Assembly: GCA_023442525.1 (NCBI GenBank)
Contig: JAEZZA010000017.1
Location: forward strand, 364,243 to 428,242
Origin: Bacteroidota bacterium
GTDB taxonomy: Bacteria; Bacteroidota; Bacteroidia; Bacteroidales; UBA10428
DNA length: 64,000 nucleotides
Reading direction: 5' to 3'
Shown here in pieces: positions 52,854-60,941 of this stretch. Every line of letters begins with the position of its first letter. Position 1 is the first letter of the stretch. The notes below the pieces were generated by a model. The model did no database searches, had not been told where the DNA came from, and was given only the letters and a program-made list of their open reading frames with translations. A program made the translations under genes and the position numbers.

Positions 52854-55800
52854 ATGATATTTTTCTTTAAAACCAAAACGGCTGAAGTATATGCCGTTAA
52901 GTCAAAAAGTAGTTTTAACCAGATTACCCTGTCGAAGCTTTCATGGCTGTTTGAGGGTGCCAGCCCGGTGGATGAAAGCAGGCTGACCGGAGGATACATA
53001 GGTCCACGGAAGGAAATGATCACGCCATGGAGCACGAATGCTGTTGAAATCACTCAAAATATGGGCATTTCAGGCATTGAAAGAATTGAAGTGTTCCGCG
53101 AGGCAAAGAAAACCGATGAATTCGACCGGATGCTTTATGCATATTACGATCAGCTCGATCAGCAGACATATAGTATCAACAGGTCGCCCCAGCCCATACA
53201 ACTCATAGATGATATTGCTGCATACAACGATGCTGAAGGACTGGCATTAAACCGTGAGGAAATAGAATACCTGGAAGCTCTCTCCAAAAAAATAGGCCGG
53301 AAACTTACCGACAGCGAGATATTTGGGTTTTCCCAGGTGAATTCTGAGCATTGCCGTCACAAGATATTTAACGGCACTTTTATAATCGATGGCGAAACCC
53401 GGGAGATGTCGCTTTTCCAGCTCATAAAAAGAACAACAAAAGTTCATCCCAACCGCGTAGTTTCAGCATATAAAGATAATTGTGCCTTTATCAGGGGACC
53501 CGAAGTACTGCAATTTGCACCACTTACTCAGGATAAAGCCGATTACTTTATGCTTCGTCCCATTGAGACCGTGATCTCCCTGAAAGCTGAGACTCATAAT
53601 TTTCCTACAACCGTTGAACCATTCAACGGCGCCGCCACAGGTACTGGAGGTGAGATCCGCGACAGGATTGCCGGTGGTAAGGGTGCTTTGCCTTTGGCCG
53701 GAACCGCGGTTTACATGACTTCATATCCGCGACTGGATGGCGACCGTACATGGGAGAAAAACATTCCCGAACGAAAATGGCTTTACCAGACGCCTCGTCA
53801 GATCCTTATCAAGGCATCAAATGGTGCCAGTGATTTTGGTAATAAATTTGGTCAGCCGCTTATCTGCGGAAGTTTGTATACGTTCGAACACAAGGAAAAA
53901 AACAAGTTCTGGGCATTCGACAAGGTGATTATGCTGGCCGGAGGGATCGGTTATGCCAATCAGGCGCATAGTATTAAAGATACACCACATTCGGGAGATA
54001 AAGTTATCCTGCTGGGTGGAGACAATTACCGGATAGGTATGGGGGGCGGAGCCGTGTCATCGGTTGCTACCGGTGAATACGGCAACACCATTGAGCTTAA
54101 TGCCGTGCAAAGATCCAATCCCGAGATGCAGAAAAGGGTTTATAATACGATCCGTGCATTGGCCGAAACCGATCATAACCCGATTGTGTCTATACATGAT
54201 CACGGTGCAGGGGGACATCTGAACTGTTTCTCCGAACTACTCGAAAATACAGGGGGAGTAATCGAGCTGAACAAGCTTCCGGTTGGCGACCCCACCCTTT
54301 CAGATAAAGAAATTATTGGCAACGAATCGCAGGAGCGTATCGGCATAGTTATGAACGATGACGATGTTGATCTCATTAACCGCATTGCCGATCGCGAAAG
54401 ATCTCCACGCTATGATGTCGGTAAGGCAACAGGTGATCATCAGTTTACTTTCCTCACCAAGGATGGGAAAAAGCCAATCGACCTGAAAGTGGAAGATTTC
54501 TTTGGTAATCCGCCAAAAACAATCATGAGCGATCGTACTACTCAGAATACGTTTGATGAACCTGAATTCAAGGCGGAAAAAATAGCAGAATATCTTTCAG
54601 CAGTTCTGCAAATTGAATCCGTTGCATGTAAAGACTGGCTCACTAATAAAGTCGACCGCTCGGTTACGGGATTGGTAGCCCGCCAGCAAACTTGCGGTAC
54701 TATTCAGCTCCCCTTGAACAACCTGGCGATAACAGCTCTCGACTACTGCGGATACAGGGGAATTGCCACTTCAATTGGCCATGCACCCGCCGCCGGCATT
54801 ATCGATCCTGCAAGAGGTTCTGTATTATCGATTGCCGAGGCACTTACAAATATCATCTGGGCGCCTGTTGAAGGAGGATTACGCGGTATTTCATTAAGTG
54901 CCAACTGGATGTGGCCCTGCCGCCAGGAAGGCGAGGATGCAAGACTGTATGCTGCTGTAACGGCGGCAAGCGACTTTGCGGTTGCGCTGGGTATTAATAT
55001 ACCAACCGGAAAAGATTCACTTTCAATGACTCAGAAATATAAAGACGGCTCGGTGATCTATTCACCTGGTACCGTGATTATTTCTGCAGCAGGAGAAGTC
55101 ATTGATTTTCGAAAGACTGTGGAACCAGTGCTTCAGGATGATCCTTCGGCCAGGATCATTTATATCGATTTTTCATCGGCACCCCTTACAACCGGTGGAA
55201 GCAGCCTGGCGCAAACACAGAATGTATTGGGAAATCAGGCTCCTACTGTTTCTGATCCCTCATATTTTGTTAAAGCATTTGAGACCATTCAGCAACTGAT
55301 TTCAAAAAATCTGATCCTCGCTGGTCATGATATTTCATCAGGCGGTATGATTGTAACCCTGCTGGAAATGTGTTTTTCTTCAGAAAATGCAGGTATGGAT
55401 ATCAACCTGGATTCAATCCCTGAACCCGATGTTGTACGTGTTCTGTTCAGTGAAAACCCTGGAATTATCATCCAGGCAAACGCTGAGGTATGTAGCAAAT
55501 TAGAAGATAAAGGCATACACTATTTCGAAATCGGAAAATCCACGACCAACTCCAGGATCAATCTGAAAAAGGATGGCTTTACCCGGTCGTTTGATATCCA
55601 CGAACTTAGAGACCTGTGGTTCAAAACTTCTGCCCTTCTCGACGAGGATCAGAGTGGAAAATTACTGGCACAAAAACGATTTGATAATTATAAAGTCCAG
55701 CCCCTTCACTTTAAATTCAATGTAAGCTTTGACGGGAAACTTGGTACTTACAGGGCCGACAGAGCACGATTGAATTCAACAGGAATTAAGGCTGCCATTA

Positions 55801-56531
55801 TTCGTGAAAAAGGAGTAAACGGTGATCGTGAAATGGCCTACATGATGTACCTGGCAGGCTTTGATGTTAAGGATGTTCACATGACCGATCTGATCTCGGG
55901 AAGGGAAAAACTGGATGATATAAACCTGATTGTATTCGTTGGAGGCTTCTCAAATTCCGATGTTCTGGGCAGTGCAAAAGGCTGGGCAGGTGCTTTTCTT
56001 TATAACGATGAGGCACGGAAAACACTCGACAGGTATTATAGCCGTCCCGATACATTAAGCCTGGGAGTTTGCAACGGCTGCCAGCTGATGGCCGAATTGA
56101 ACCTGATCACCCGATCGGAGACCGGCAGGCCCAAAATGCTCCGCAATGCTTCAGGGAAGTTTGAATCGGCATTTCTTACTGTTGATATTCCGCAGAATCA
56201 GTCGGTAATGCTGCATTCTATGGCCGGTAACAGGCTGGGAATATGGGTTGCCCATGGTGAAGGACGATTTAGTCTGCCCAAACCCGAAGCCGATTATCAC
56301 GTTGCCATGAAATATGCCTATACGGAATACCCGGGTAATCCTAACGGTTCTGATTACAGCGTGGCAGGTATCTGCTCTGACGATGGAAGACACCTGGCCA
56401 TAATGCCCCATTTGGAAAGGGCAATATTCCCCTGGAACTGGGCATATTATCCGAAAAATCGTAAAAATGACGAAGTAAGCCCATGGATTGAGGCGTTCTC
56501 CAATGCCCGGAAATGGATTGAGAAAAAGTAA
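52854..56531 (+). CDS. purL: Phosphoribosylformylglycinamidine synthase (large single-chain PurL)
   Basis: A 1225-residue purine enzyme that uses glutamine to turn FGAR into FGAM. The N-terminal domain precedes the AIRS-type ATP-binding halves (SQVNSEHCRH, KAETHNFPTTVEPFNGAATG, GGGAVSS, HDHGAGG). The C-terminal glutaminase has nucleophile C1073 (GVCNGCQ) and AHGEGRF. I chose the ATG at 52854; an earlier TTG at 52833 is possible but less likely. Length fits the fused PurL of gamma-proteobacteria and Bacteroidota. metA follows 29 bases downstream. Confidence 0.96.
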   Translation: MIFFFKTKTAEVYAVKSKSSFNQITLSKLSWLFEGASPVDESRLTGGYIGPRKEMITPWSTNAVEITQNMGISGIERIEVFREAKKTDEFDRMLYAYYDQLDQQTYSINRSPQPIQLIDDIAAYNDAEGLALNREEIEYLEALSKKIGRKLTDSEIFGFSQVNSEHCRHKIFNGTFIIDGETREMSLFQLIKRTTKVHPNRVVSAYKDNCAFIRGPEVLQFAPLTQDKADYFMLRPIETVISLKAETHNFPTTVEPFNGAATGTGGEIRDRIAGGKGALPLAGTAVYMTSYPRLDGDRTWEKNIPERKWLYQTPRQILIKASNGASDFGNKFGQPLICGSLYTFEHKEKNKFWAFDKVIMLAGGIGYANQAHSIKDTPHSGDKVILLGGDNYRIGMGGGAVSSVATGEYGNTIELNAVQRSNPEMQKRVYNTIRALAETDHNPIVSIHDHGAGGHLNCFSELLENTGGVIELNKLPVGDPTLSDKEIIGNESQERIGIVMNDDDVDLINRIADRERSPRYDVGKATGDHQFTFLTKDGKKPIDLKVEDFFGNPPKTIMSDRTTQNTFDEPEFKAEKIAEYLSAVLQIESVACKDWLTNKVDRSVTGLVARQQTCGTIQLPLNNLAITALDYCGYRGIATSIGHAPAAGIIDPARGSVLSIAEALTNIIWAPVEGGLRGISLSANWMWPCRQEGEDARLYAAVTAASDFAVALGINIPTGKDSLSMTQKYKDGSVIYSPGTVIISAAGEVIDFRKTVEPVLQDDPSARIIYIDFSSAPLTTGGSSLAQTQNVLGNQAPTVSDPSYFVKAFETIQQLISKNLILAGHDISSGGMIVTLLEMCFSSENAGMDINLDSIPEPDVVRVLFSENPGIIIQANAEVCSKLEDKGIHYFEIGKSTTNSRINLKKDGFTRSFDIHELRDLWFKTSALLDEDQSGKLLAQKRFDNYKVQPLHFKFNVSFDGKLGTYRADRARLNSTGIKAAIIREKGVNGDREMAYMMYLAGFDVKDVHMTDLISGREKLDDINLIVFVGGFSNSDVLGSAKGWAGAFLYNDEARKTLDRYYSRPDTLSLGVCNGCQLMAELNLITRSETGRPKMLRNASGKFESAFLTVDIPQNQSVMLHSMAGNRLGIWVAHGEGRFSLPKPEADYHVAMKYAYTEYPGNPNGSDYSVAGICSDDGRHLAIMPHLERAIFPWNWAYYPKNRKNDEVSPWIEAFSNARKWIEKK

Positions 56532-56532
56532 T

Positions 56533-56540
56533 TAATTTTG
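56533..56540 (+). promoter_or_regulatory. TAnnTTTG match upstream of metA
   Basis: TAATTTTG ends 20 bases before the metA ATG and begins right after the purL stop. No clear -33 element is seen. Confidence 0.35.
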
Positions 56541-56560
56541 CATGTTAAAATTTTCTGGTT

Positions 56561-57478
56561 ATGCCTTTAAATATTCCGGATCAGTTACCCGCAGTTGAAA
56601 TTCTCCAGGATGAGAACATTTTTGTGATGAGGGAAACAGCGGCTATTCATCAGGATATTCGTCCCCTTAGGATTGCTGTTCTCAACCTTATGCCTGTTAA
56701 GACTACAACTGAAACACATATACTCAGGCTTCTTTCGAATTCACCGCTGCAGGTTGAAGTTACCCTGCTGCATACAAGCAATCATATATCCAAACATACG
56801 TCTATTGATCACCTTAAATCGTTTTATAAAACCTTTGATCAGATAAGGGACAAAAAATTCGATGGAATGATCATTACAGGTGCTCCCATTGAACATCTTG
56901 AATTTGAAGAAGTAGATTACTGGGATGAGTTGACTCAGATAATGGATTGGGTTCTGCATAATGTAACGTCAACCATGTTTATTTGCTGGGGTGCTCAGGC
57001 GGGATTGTATCATTACTATAAAATTCCCAAGTATTCTTTGCCAAAGAAAATGTTTGGTGTTTTCACGCACACGGTGAATTATCCCAAGACCCCACTGGTA
57101 AGAGGTTTTGATGAAGAATTTCTGGCACCTCATTCCAGACATACCGAGATCAGGCGTTCCGATATTGAAAAGGTTCCTGATCTGGAGATTATCTCGGAAT
57201 CTCCGGAAGCTGGTGTATACATGGTAAAGAATAAAGGAGGCCGGCTCATTTTTATCACGGGCCATTCTGAATACGATCCCGATACATTGAAGGCTGAATA
57301 CGAACGCGACCTGAAAAAGGGATTGCCAATTGAAATTCCCGTGAATTATTTCCCCGACGACGATCCTTCAAAGCCCCCAAGGGTTCGATGGAAAAGTCAT
57401 GCCAACCTTCTATACTATAACTGGCTAAACTATTACGTTTACCAGGCCACGCCGTATAATATTAACGAGATTAGTTAG
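56561..57478 (+). CDS. metA: Homoserine O-acyltransferase MetA
   Basis: A 305-residue enzyme of methionine synthesis that acylates homoserine. The catalytic triad C142 (CWGAQAG), H235 and E237 (GHSEYD) is at standard numbering. Residue 111 is Glu (GAPIEHLEF). In the MetA family Glu111 was linked to acetyl-CoA use and Gly111 to succinyl-CoA use, so O-acetylhomoserine is the likely product. Its 3' end overlaps the convergent glycosyltransferase gene by 8 bases. No other methionine gene is nearby. Confidence 0.95.
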   Translation: MPLNIPDQLPAVEILQDENIFVMRETAAIHQDIRPLRIAVLNLMPVKTTTETHILRLLSNSPLQVEVTLLHTSNHISKHTSIDHLKSFYKTFDQIRDKKFDGMIITGAPIEHLEFEEVDYWDELTQIMDWVLHNVTSTMFICWGAQAGLYHYYKIPKYSLPKKMFGVFTHTVNYPKTPLVRGFDEEFLAPHSRHTEIRRSDIEKVPDLEIISESPEAGVYMVKNKGGRLIFITGHSEYDPDTLKAEYERDLKKGLPIEIPVNYFPDDDPSKPPRVRWKSHANLLYYNWLNYYVYQATPYNINEIS

Positions 57479-58595
57479 TTAAACACTTTTCAATACTCTT
57501 CCACAGCAAGTCTGCTGTGGTTTGCCAGTTGAATTTTTCTCTCCGGATTTTTGCTTTTTCGATGAGTTCTTTTCGTAACGCGGGATCTTTATACAGTTTA
57601 ATCATGGCTGATTTAACGGTGTCGATGTCGGCAGGATCGGCATATAAAACTGCATCACCTCCCACCTCGGGCAACGACGTGGTGGATGAACATATCACCG
57701 GCGTATTGCAGTGCATGGCTTCCAGTACGGGTAACCCGAAACCTTCGAACCACGAAATGTAGACCAATGCCAGTGCTGAACCCATAATATCATTCAGCGT
57801 TTTATCATCAACCCGTCCCGTAAAAATGATATCCTCGCGCCATGTATTCTCATCCAGAGCCTTCTGCATCTCAGGAGTCCACCATTTTCTTGAACCTGCA
57901 ATCAATAATTTTACATTACAATTCACCTCATTCCTGAATCGTTCATAGGCAATAAACAAGTTGCTGAGATTCTTACGGGGGTGTATGAGTCCCACAAACA
58001 AAAAATAAGCACTTCCCCGTGCGAAGGTTGCCCGGGTTTTATTAATAGTCTCCTTATCAGGCGGGGAAAAACCTCTTGCACCATTGTAAATGATATCAAT
58101 TTTCGACCGGTCGATCTGAAATGTGGAAACCAGATCGTTACACGTAAATTCCGATACCGTGCTTATTCGCCGGGCTTTCTGCACAAACCGGGGAAAGAAC
58201 CAATGGTAGTATTTTCTTACGTGAAAGGGTAAAAATTGCGGATAATGGAAAAAATTCAGATCGTGTATTACGGGAAGTGAACTGACATTTGTACGAAGCG
58301 ACAACCAACCGTCGGGCGACAGAAAGAGATCGGGTTTATGTATTGCCAGGGCTGCCGGAACACCATATTCAAAAAAAAGATACCATAATACCGGATGCCG
58401 GGCCTGGGGATGACACACCACAGGGGTGATATTATCCGAAAAAATATACTCGTCGTTAAATTTCCGGTCGAACAGAAAGATGAAGCTGTGTTCCGGATGA
58501 GCGCGTGTAATAATCCTTAATGTTTCAAGAGTGAACCGGCCAATACCTTCTATTTTTCCGGGAATCAAAAGTCGGGTATTTACCGCGATTTTCAT
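57471..58595 (-). CDS. Glycosyltransferase family 4-type protein
   Basis: A 374-residue GT-B glycosyltransferase. The C-terminal half has the Glu-x7-Glu motif EGFGLPVLEAM (about 287-297) and ends in a helical tail. The N-terminal half has the GIGRFTLETLR start of the GT4 group. The acceptor and donor sugar are unknown. Its start overlaps the DUF4301 stop (ATGA, 58592-58595), so translation is coupled. Confidence 0.9.
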   Translation of the reverse strand: MKIAVNTRLLIPGKIEGIGRFTLETLRIITRAHPEHSFIFLFDRKFNDEYIFSDNITPVVCHPQARHPVLWYLFFEYGVPAALAIHKPDLFLSPDGWLSLRTNVSSLPVIHDLNFFHYPQFLPFHVRKYYHWFFPRFVQKARRISTVSEFTCNDLVSTFQIDRSKIDIIYNGARGFSPPDKETINKTRATFARGSAYFLFVGLIHPRKNLSNLFIAYERFRNEVNCNVKLLIAGSRKWWTPEMQKALDENTWREDIIFTGRVDDKTLNDIMGSALALVYISWFEGFGLPVLEAMHCNTPVICSSTTSLPEVGGDAVLYADPADIDTVKSAMIKLYKDPALRKELIEKAKIRREKFNWQTTADLLWKSIEKCLTN

Positions 58596-60139
58596 ACAGT
58601 TTCCTGGTGTTCAGGTCGCAAGAGGTCGTAAACAGTCTTAACCGGCGTGAATGTATTTACCGGAACTTCAACGAATATGGTATTCCAATGTGCCATCGAC
58701 CCGTTCCATAATCCGGGCAATTCAAGTGCTTTAAGAGGTTTACCATTCTTGAATTTTTTGCTGATAAAACCTGTATCGGGGTCGCGGTACAACATGAGGT
58801 CGAATTTCTTCCCTTTATAATCGCGGATGCCGCAAACCAGGTCGACGGGATTAAAATGCGTTGAACTATTTAATATTGCAGCCTGCTCAGGATCGTGCAT
58901 GTTGACCTGCGACGACTCAACAATCTGCAATGATTTGCTTCCATCGGGTTCCAATGTCCAGAACGGTCCTCCTCCCGGTTCGCCTTCATTCTTAACCATT
59001 CCGCAAATCCTGAGGGGACGGTTTAGCTTATTGAAAAGAAGCTTAACAGCTTCATCCTTGTTGTTTAGGATCTTCGGATTTATAGTATTTCCAAGTTCAG
59101 CGGAAATAAAGGTGGCAATTTCCTTCAGAGTGTCGGAATCCTCCTTGCCATTTTCCAGTATCGAAAGGTAATTGAAGATTTTGTCGCGATAGTGTACCAG
59201 TATGCCGGCAAGTGTTTTTTTATAAGAAATTGTACCTGCCTTGTTCCTGTCGTGTGTAACGTTATCAATATTTTTGATGAATACCACATCGGCATCCACA
59301 TCATTCAGGTTCTCCAGAAGGGCGCCATGACCACCCGGCCGAAAATGCAACGATCCGTCGGACTCACGGAATGGTTCATTTTTATCATTAAATGCCAGTG
59401 TGTCGGTAGAGGGTTTCTGTACCGAATAGGATATGTTGTATTTGACCTGGTACTTTTCTTCGTACGATTTAATGACCTTATCAAGCAATTTTTCAAACAC
59501 CGCCTTGTGTTCAGGTGAAACCGTGAGATGAAGATCTACTTCCGAACCCTTGTTTACGGCGTAACCCGAACCTTCAACAAGATGTTCTTCAACAGCCGTC
59601 CTTGTATGTATTCCATAACGATGGAAGGTAAGTATCCCTTTGGGTAAGTTTCCATAATTCATCCCTTCACTGCTGAGCAATGACGAAAGTACAATATGTA
59701 AATCATTTTTCTTCAAAGCCTTATCAACAGTGGTTCCGGTAGCTTCCACAGCTTTTTCCAGTTCCGGGTAAAAAGCGAAATCGTGTATCCGTTCAAAACA
59801 TTCCTTAACATGCCGGTAAGCCTCGCGTGTCAGAACTTTACCGTCAAATCCCGATTGCCGGAATAGTTCATCGAACTCAAAAAGTGCCTTGAACATACGG
59901 GTGGCTGCCCCTGAAGCGGGAACAAACTTGAGTTTTTTCAAACCCGGAGATGATTCGTATATTTTAGTAAATTCCTTAACCTGTGCTTCATTCAGCTTTT
60001 TTATACCGTTATTGATTGTAGCTGCTTTGGCCAGCTTCATAAACGGAAAACCCTTTCTCAGGTATTCAATCTGTTTTTCAGCATCCCTGGAATTTATTCC
60101 TCTATTTTTAAGTTGCTTAAGATCGCGCTCTGTGAACAT
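58592..60139 (-). CDS. DUF4301 family protein, possible nucleotidyltransferase
   Basis: A 515-residue soluble protein that I recognise as DUF4301. Three segments resemble sugar-nucleotide pyrophosphorylases: PASGAATRMFK (74-84, glycine-rich nucleotide loop), NLPKGIL (164-170, PKG lysine motif) and GGHGALLENLN with IKNIDNV (269-294), like the GG-G-L and N-DN parts of UDP-GlcNAc/UDP-glucose pyrophosphorylases. The function is not established; that comparison is inference. It is translationally coupled to a glycosyltransferase, which fits making an activated sugar for it. Confidence 0.85.
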   Translation of the reverse strand: MFTERDLKQLKNRGINSRDAEKQIEYLRKGFPFMKLAKAATINNGIKKLNEAQVKEFTKIYESSPGLKKLKFVPASGAATRMFKALFEFDELFRQSGFDGKVLTREAYRHVKECFERIHDFAFYPELEKAVEATGTTVDKALKKNDLHIVLSSLLSSEGMNYGNLPKGILTFHRYGIHTRTAVEEHLVEGSGYAVNKGSEVDLHLTVSPEHKAVFEKLLDKVIKSYEEKYQVKYNISYSVQKPSTDTLAFNDKNEPFRESDGSLHFRPGGHGALLENLNDVDADVVFIKNIDNVTHDRNKAGTISYKKTLAGILVHYRDKIFNYLSILENGKEDSDTLKEIATFISAELGNTINPKILNNKDEAVKLLFNKLNRPLRICGMVKNEGEPGGGPFWTLEPDGSKSLQIVESSQVNMHDPEQAAILNSSTHFNPVDLVCGIRDYKGKKFDLMLYRDPDTGFISKKFKNGKPLKALELPGLWNGSMAHWNTIFVEVPVNTFTPVKTVYDLLRPEHQETV

Positions 60140-60201
60140 ATTTACAGGGGATTTGGTTAATCATCATACAGATAAAATTAGCGATTTTTTTTTATTTTAC
60201 T

Positions 60202-60209
60202 TACATTTG
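60202..60209 (+). promoter_or_regulatory. TAnnTTTG match upstream of the 60253 gene
   Basis: TACATTTG ends 43 bases before the start of the 60253 gene, in the spacer that divides it from the divergent DUF4301 gene. The -33 element is not seen. Confidence 0.4.
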
Positions 60210-60252
60210 AGACGATGCACACGCTACTATCCTCCATATTTCATTATGTCTC

Positions 60253-60879
60253 ATGAAACAAATTGTGTTACCGGTTCTGTTGATGGTGATTCATTGTTCA
60301 ATCATTTCTGCTCAGGAAAAGAAGCTCGTCCAACTGTCAGGAACGGTAAAGAATGAATTATTGCAACCGCTGCCTTTTGCTCATATCCTGGTTCTGAATA
60401 GTTACAGAGGAGCTATTACCAATAATTTCGGTACTTTTTCCGTTGTTGTCGAGGAGGCCGATTCTGTTCTCATATCGTCGGCAGGATATAAACGAAAATA
60501 TATACAGATACCTGAAAATCTGCCATCAAGGTTCATGAACATAGAAGTCATATTACCTGTGGATACCATTGCCATTGCAGAAGCCAGGATTTATCCCTGG
60601 AAAAACTATGAAGAATTCCGCGAAGCTTTTGTTAATCTGAAGCTTCCCACGGAGGATATGGACAGGGCGCGGAAAAATATTGCCCTGATCCGGACTCAGA
60701 TCATCATGGATCATGAGCCAAGTGCAAGAGCAAATTTCAGACATATAATGGAACAGCAGTACCAGCAAACATTTATTCAGGGCCAGTTACCATCATATCA
60801 GCTTCTTAATCCCTTTGCATGGGCTAAATTCTTCCAGGCACTGAAGAGAGGGGATTTTAAGAGGAAGGATTATGAATAA
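60253..60879 (+). CDS. Secreted protein with carboxypeptidase-regulatory-like domain
   Basis: A 208-residue protein with a signal peptide (about 1-20) and a beta-sandwich of the carboxypeptidase D regulatory-like type (about 27-100: LSGTVKNELLQPLPFAHILV). Such domains also begin many TonB receptors. The remainder is helical (about 115-208). It is 62 bases before a TonB-dependent receptor and may be its surface partner, but I recognise no family for the helical part. Confidence 0.8.
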   Translation: MKQIVLPVLLMVIHCSIISAQEKKLVQLSGTVKNELLQPLPFAHILVLNSYRGAITNNFGTFSVVVEEADSVLISSAGYKRKYIQIPENLPSRFMNIEVILPVDTIAIAEARIYPWKNYEEFREAFVNLKLPTEDMDRARKNIALIRTQIIMDHEPSARANFRHIMEQQYQQTFIQGQLPSYQLLNPFAWAKFFQALKRGDFKRKDYE

Positions 60880-60881
60880 TG

Positions 60882-60913
60882 TGCCAATGTGCTAATATGC
60901 CAATGTGCTAATA
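60882..60913. repeat. Tandem 8-bp repeat, TGCYAATR family, four units
   Basis: TGCCAATG, TGCTAATA, TGCCAATG, TGCTAATA, starting 2 bases after the stop of the 60253 gene. It is the same family as the array at 25679-25702. Confidence 0.85.
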
Positions 60914-60941
60914 TAATATTATTCTACATCTGTAGTCCCCT

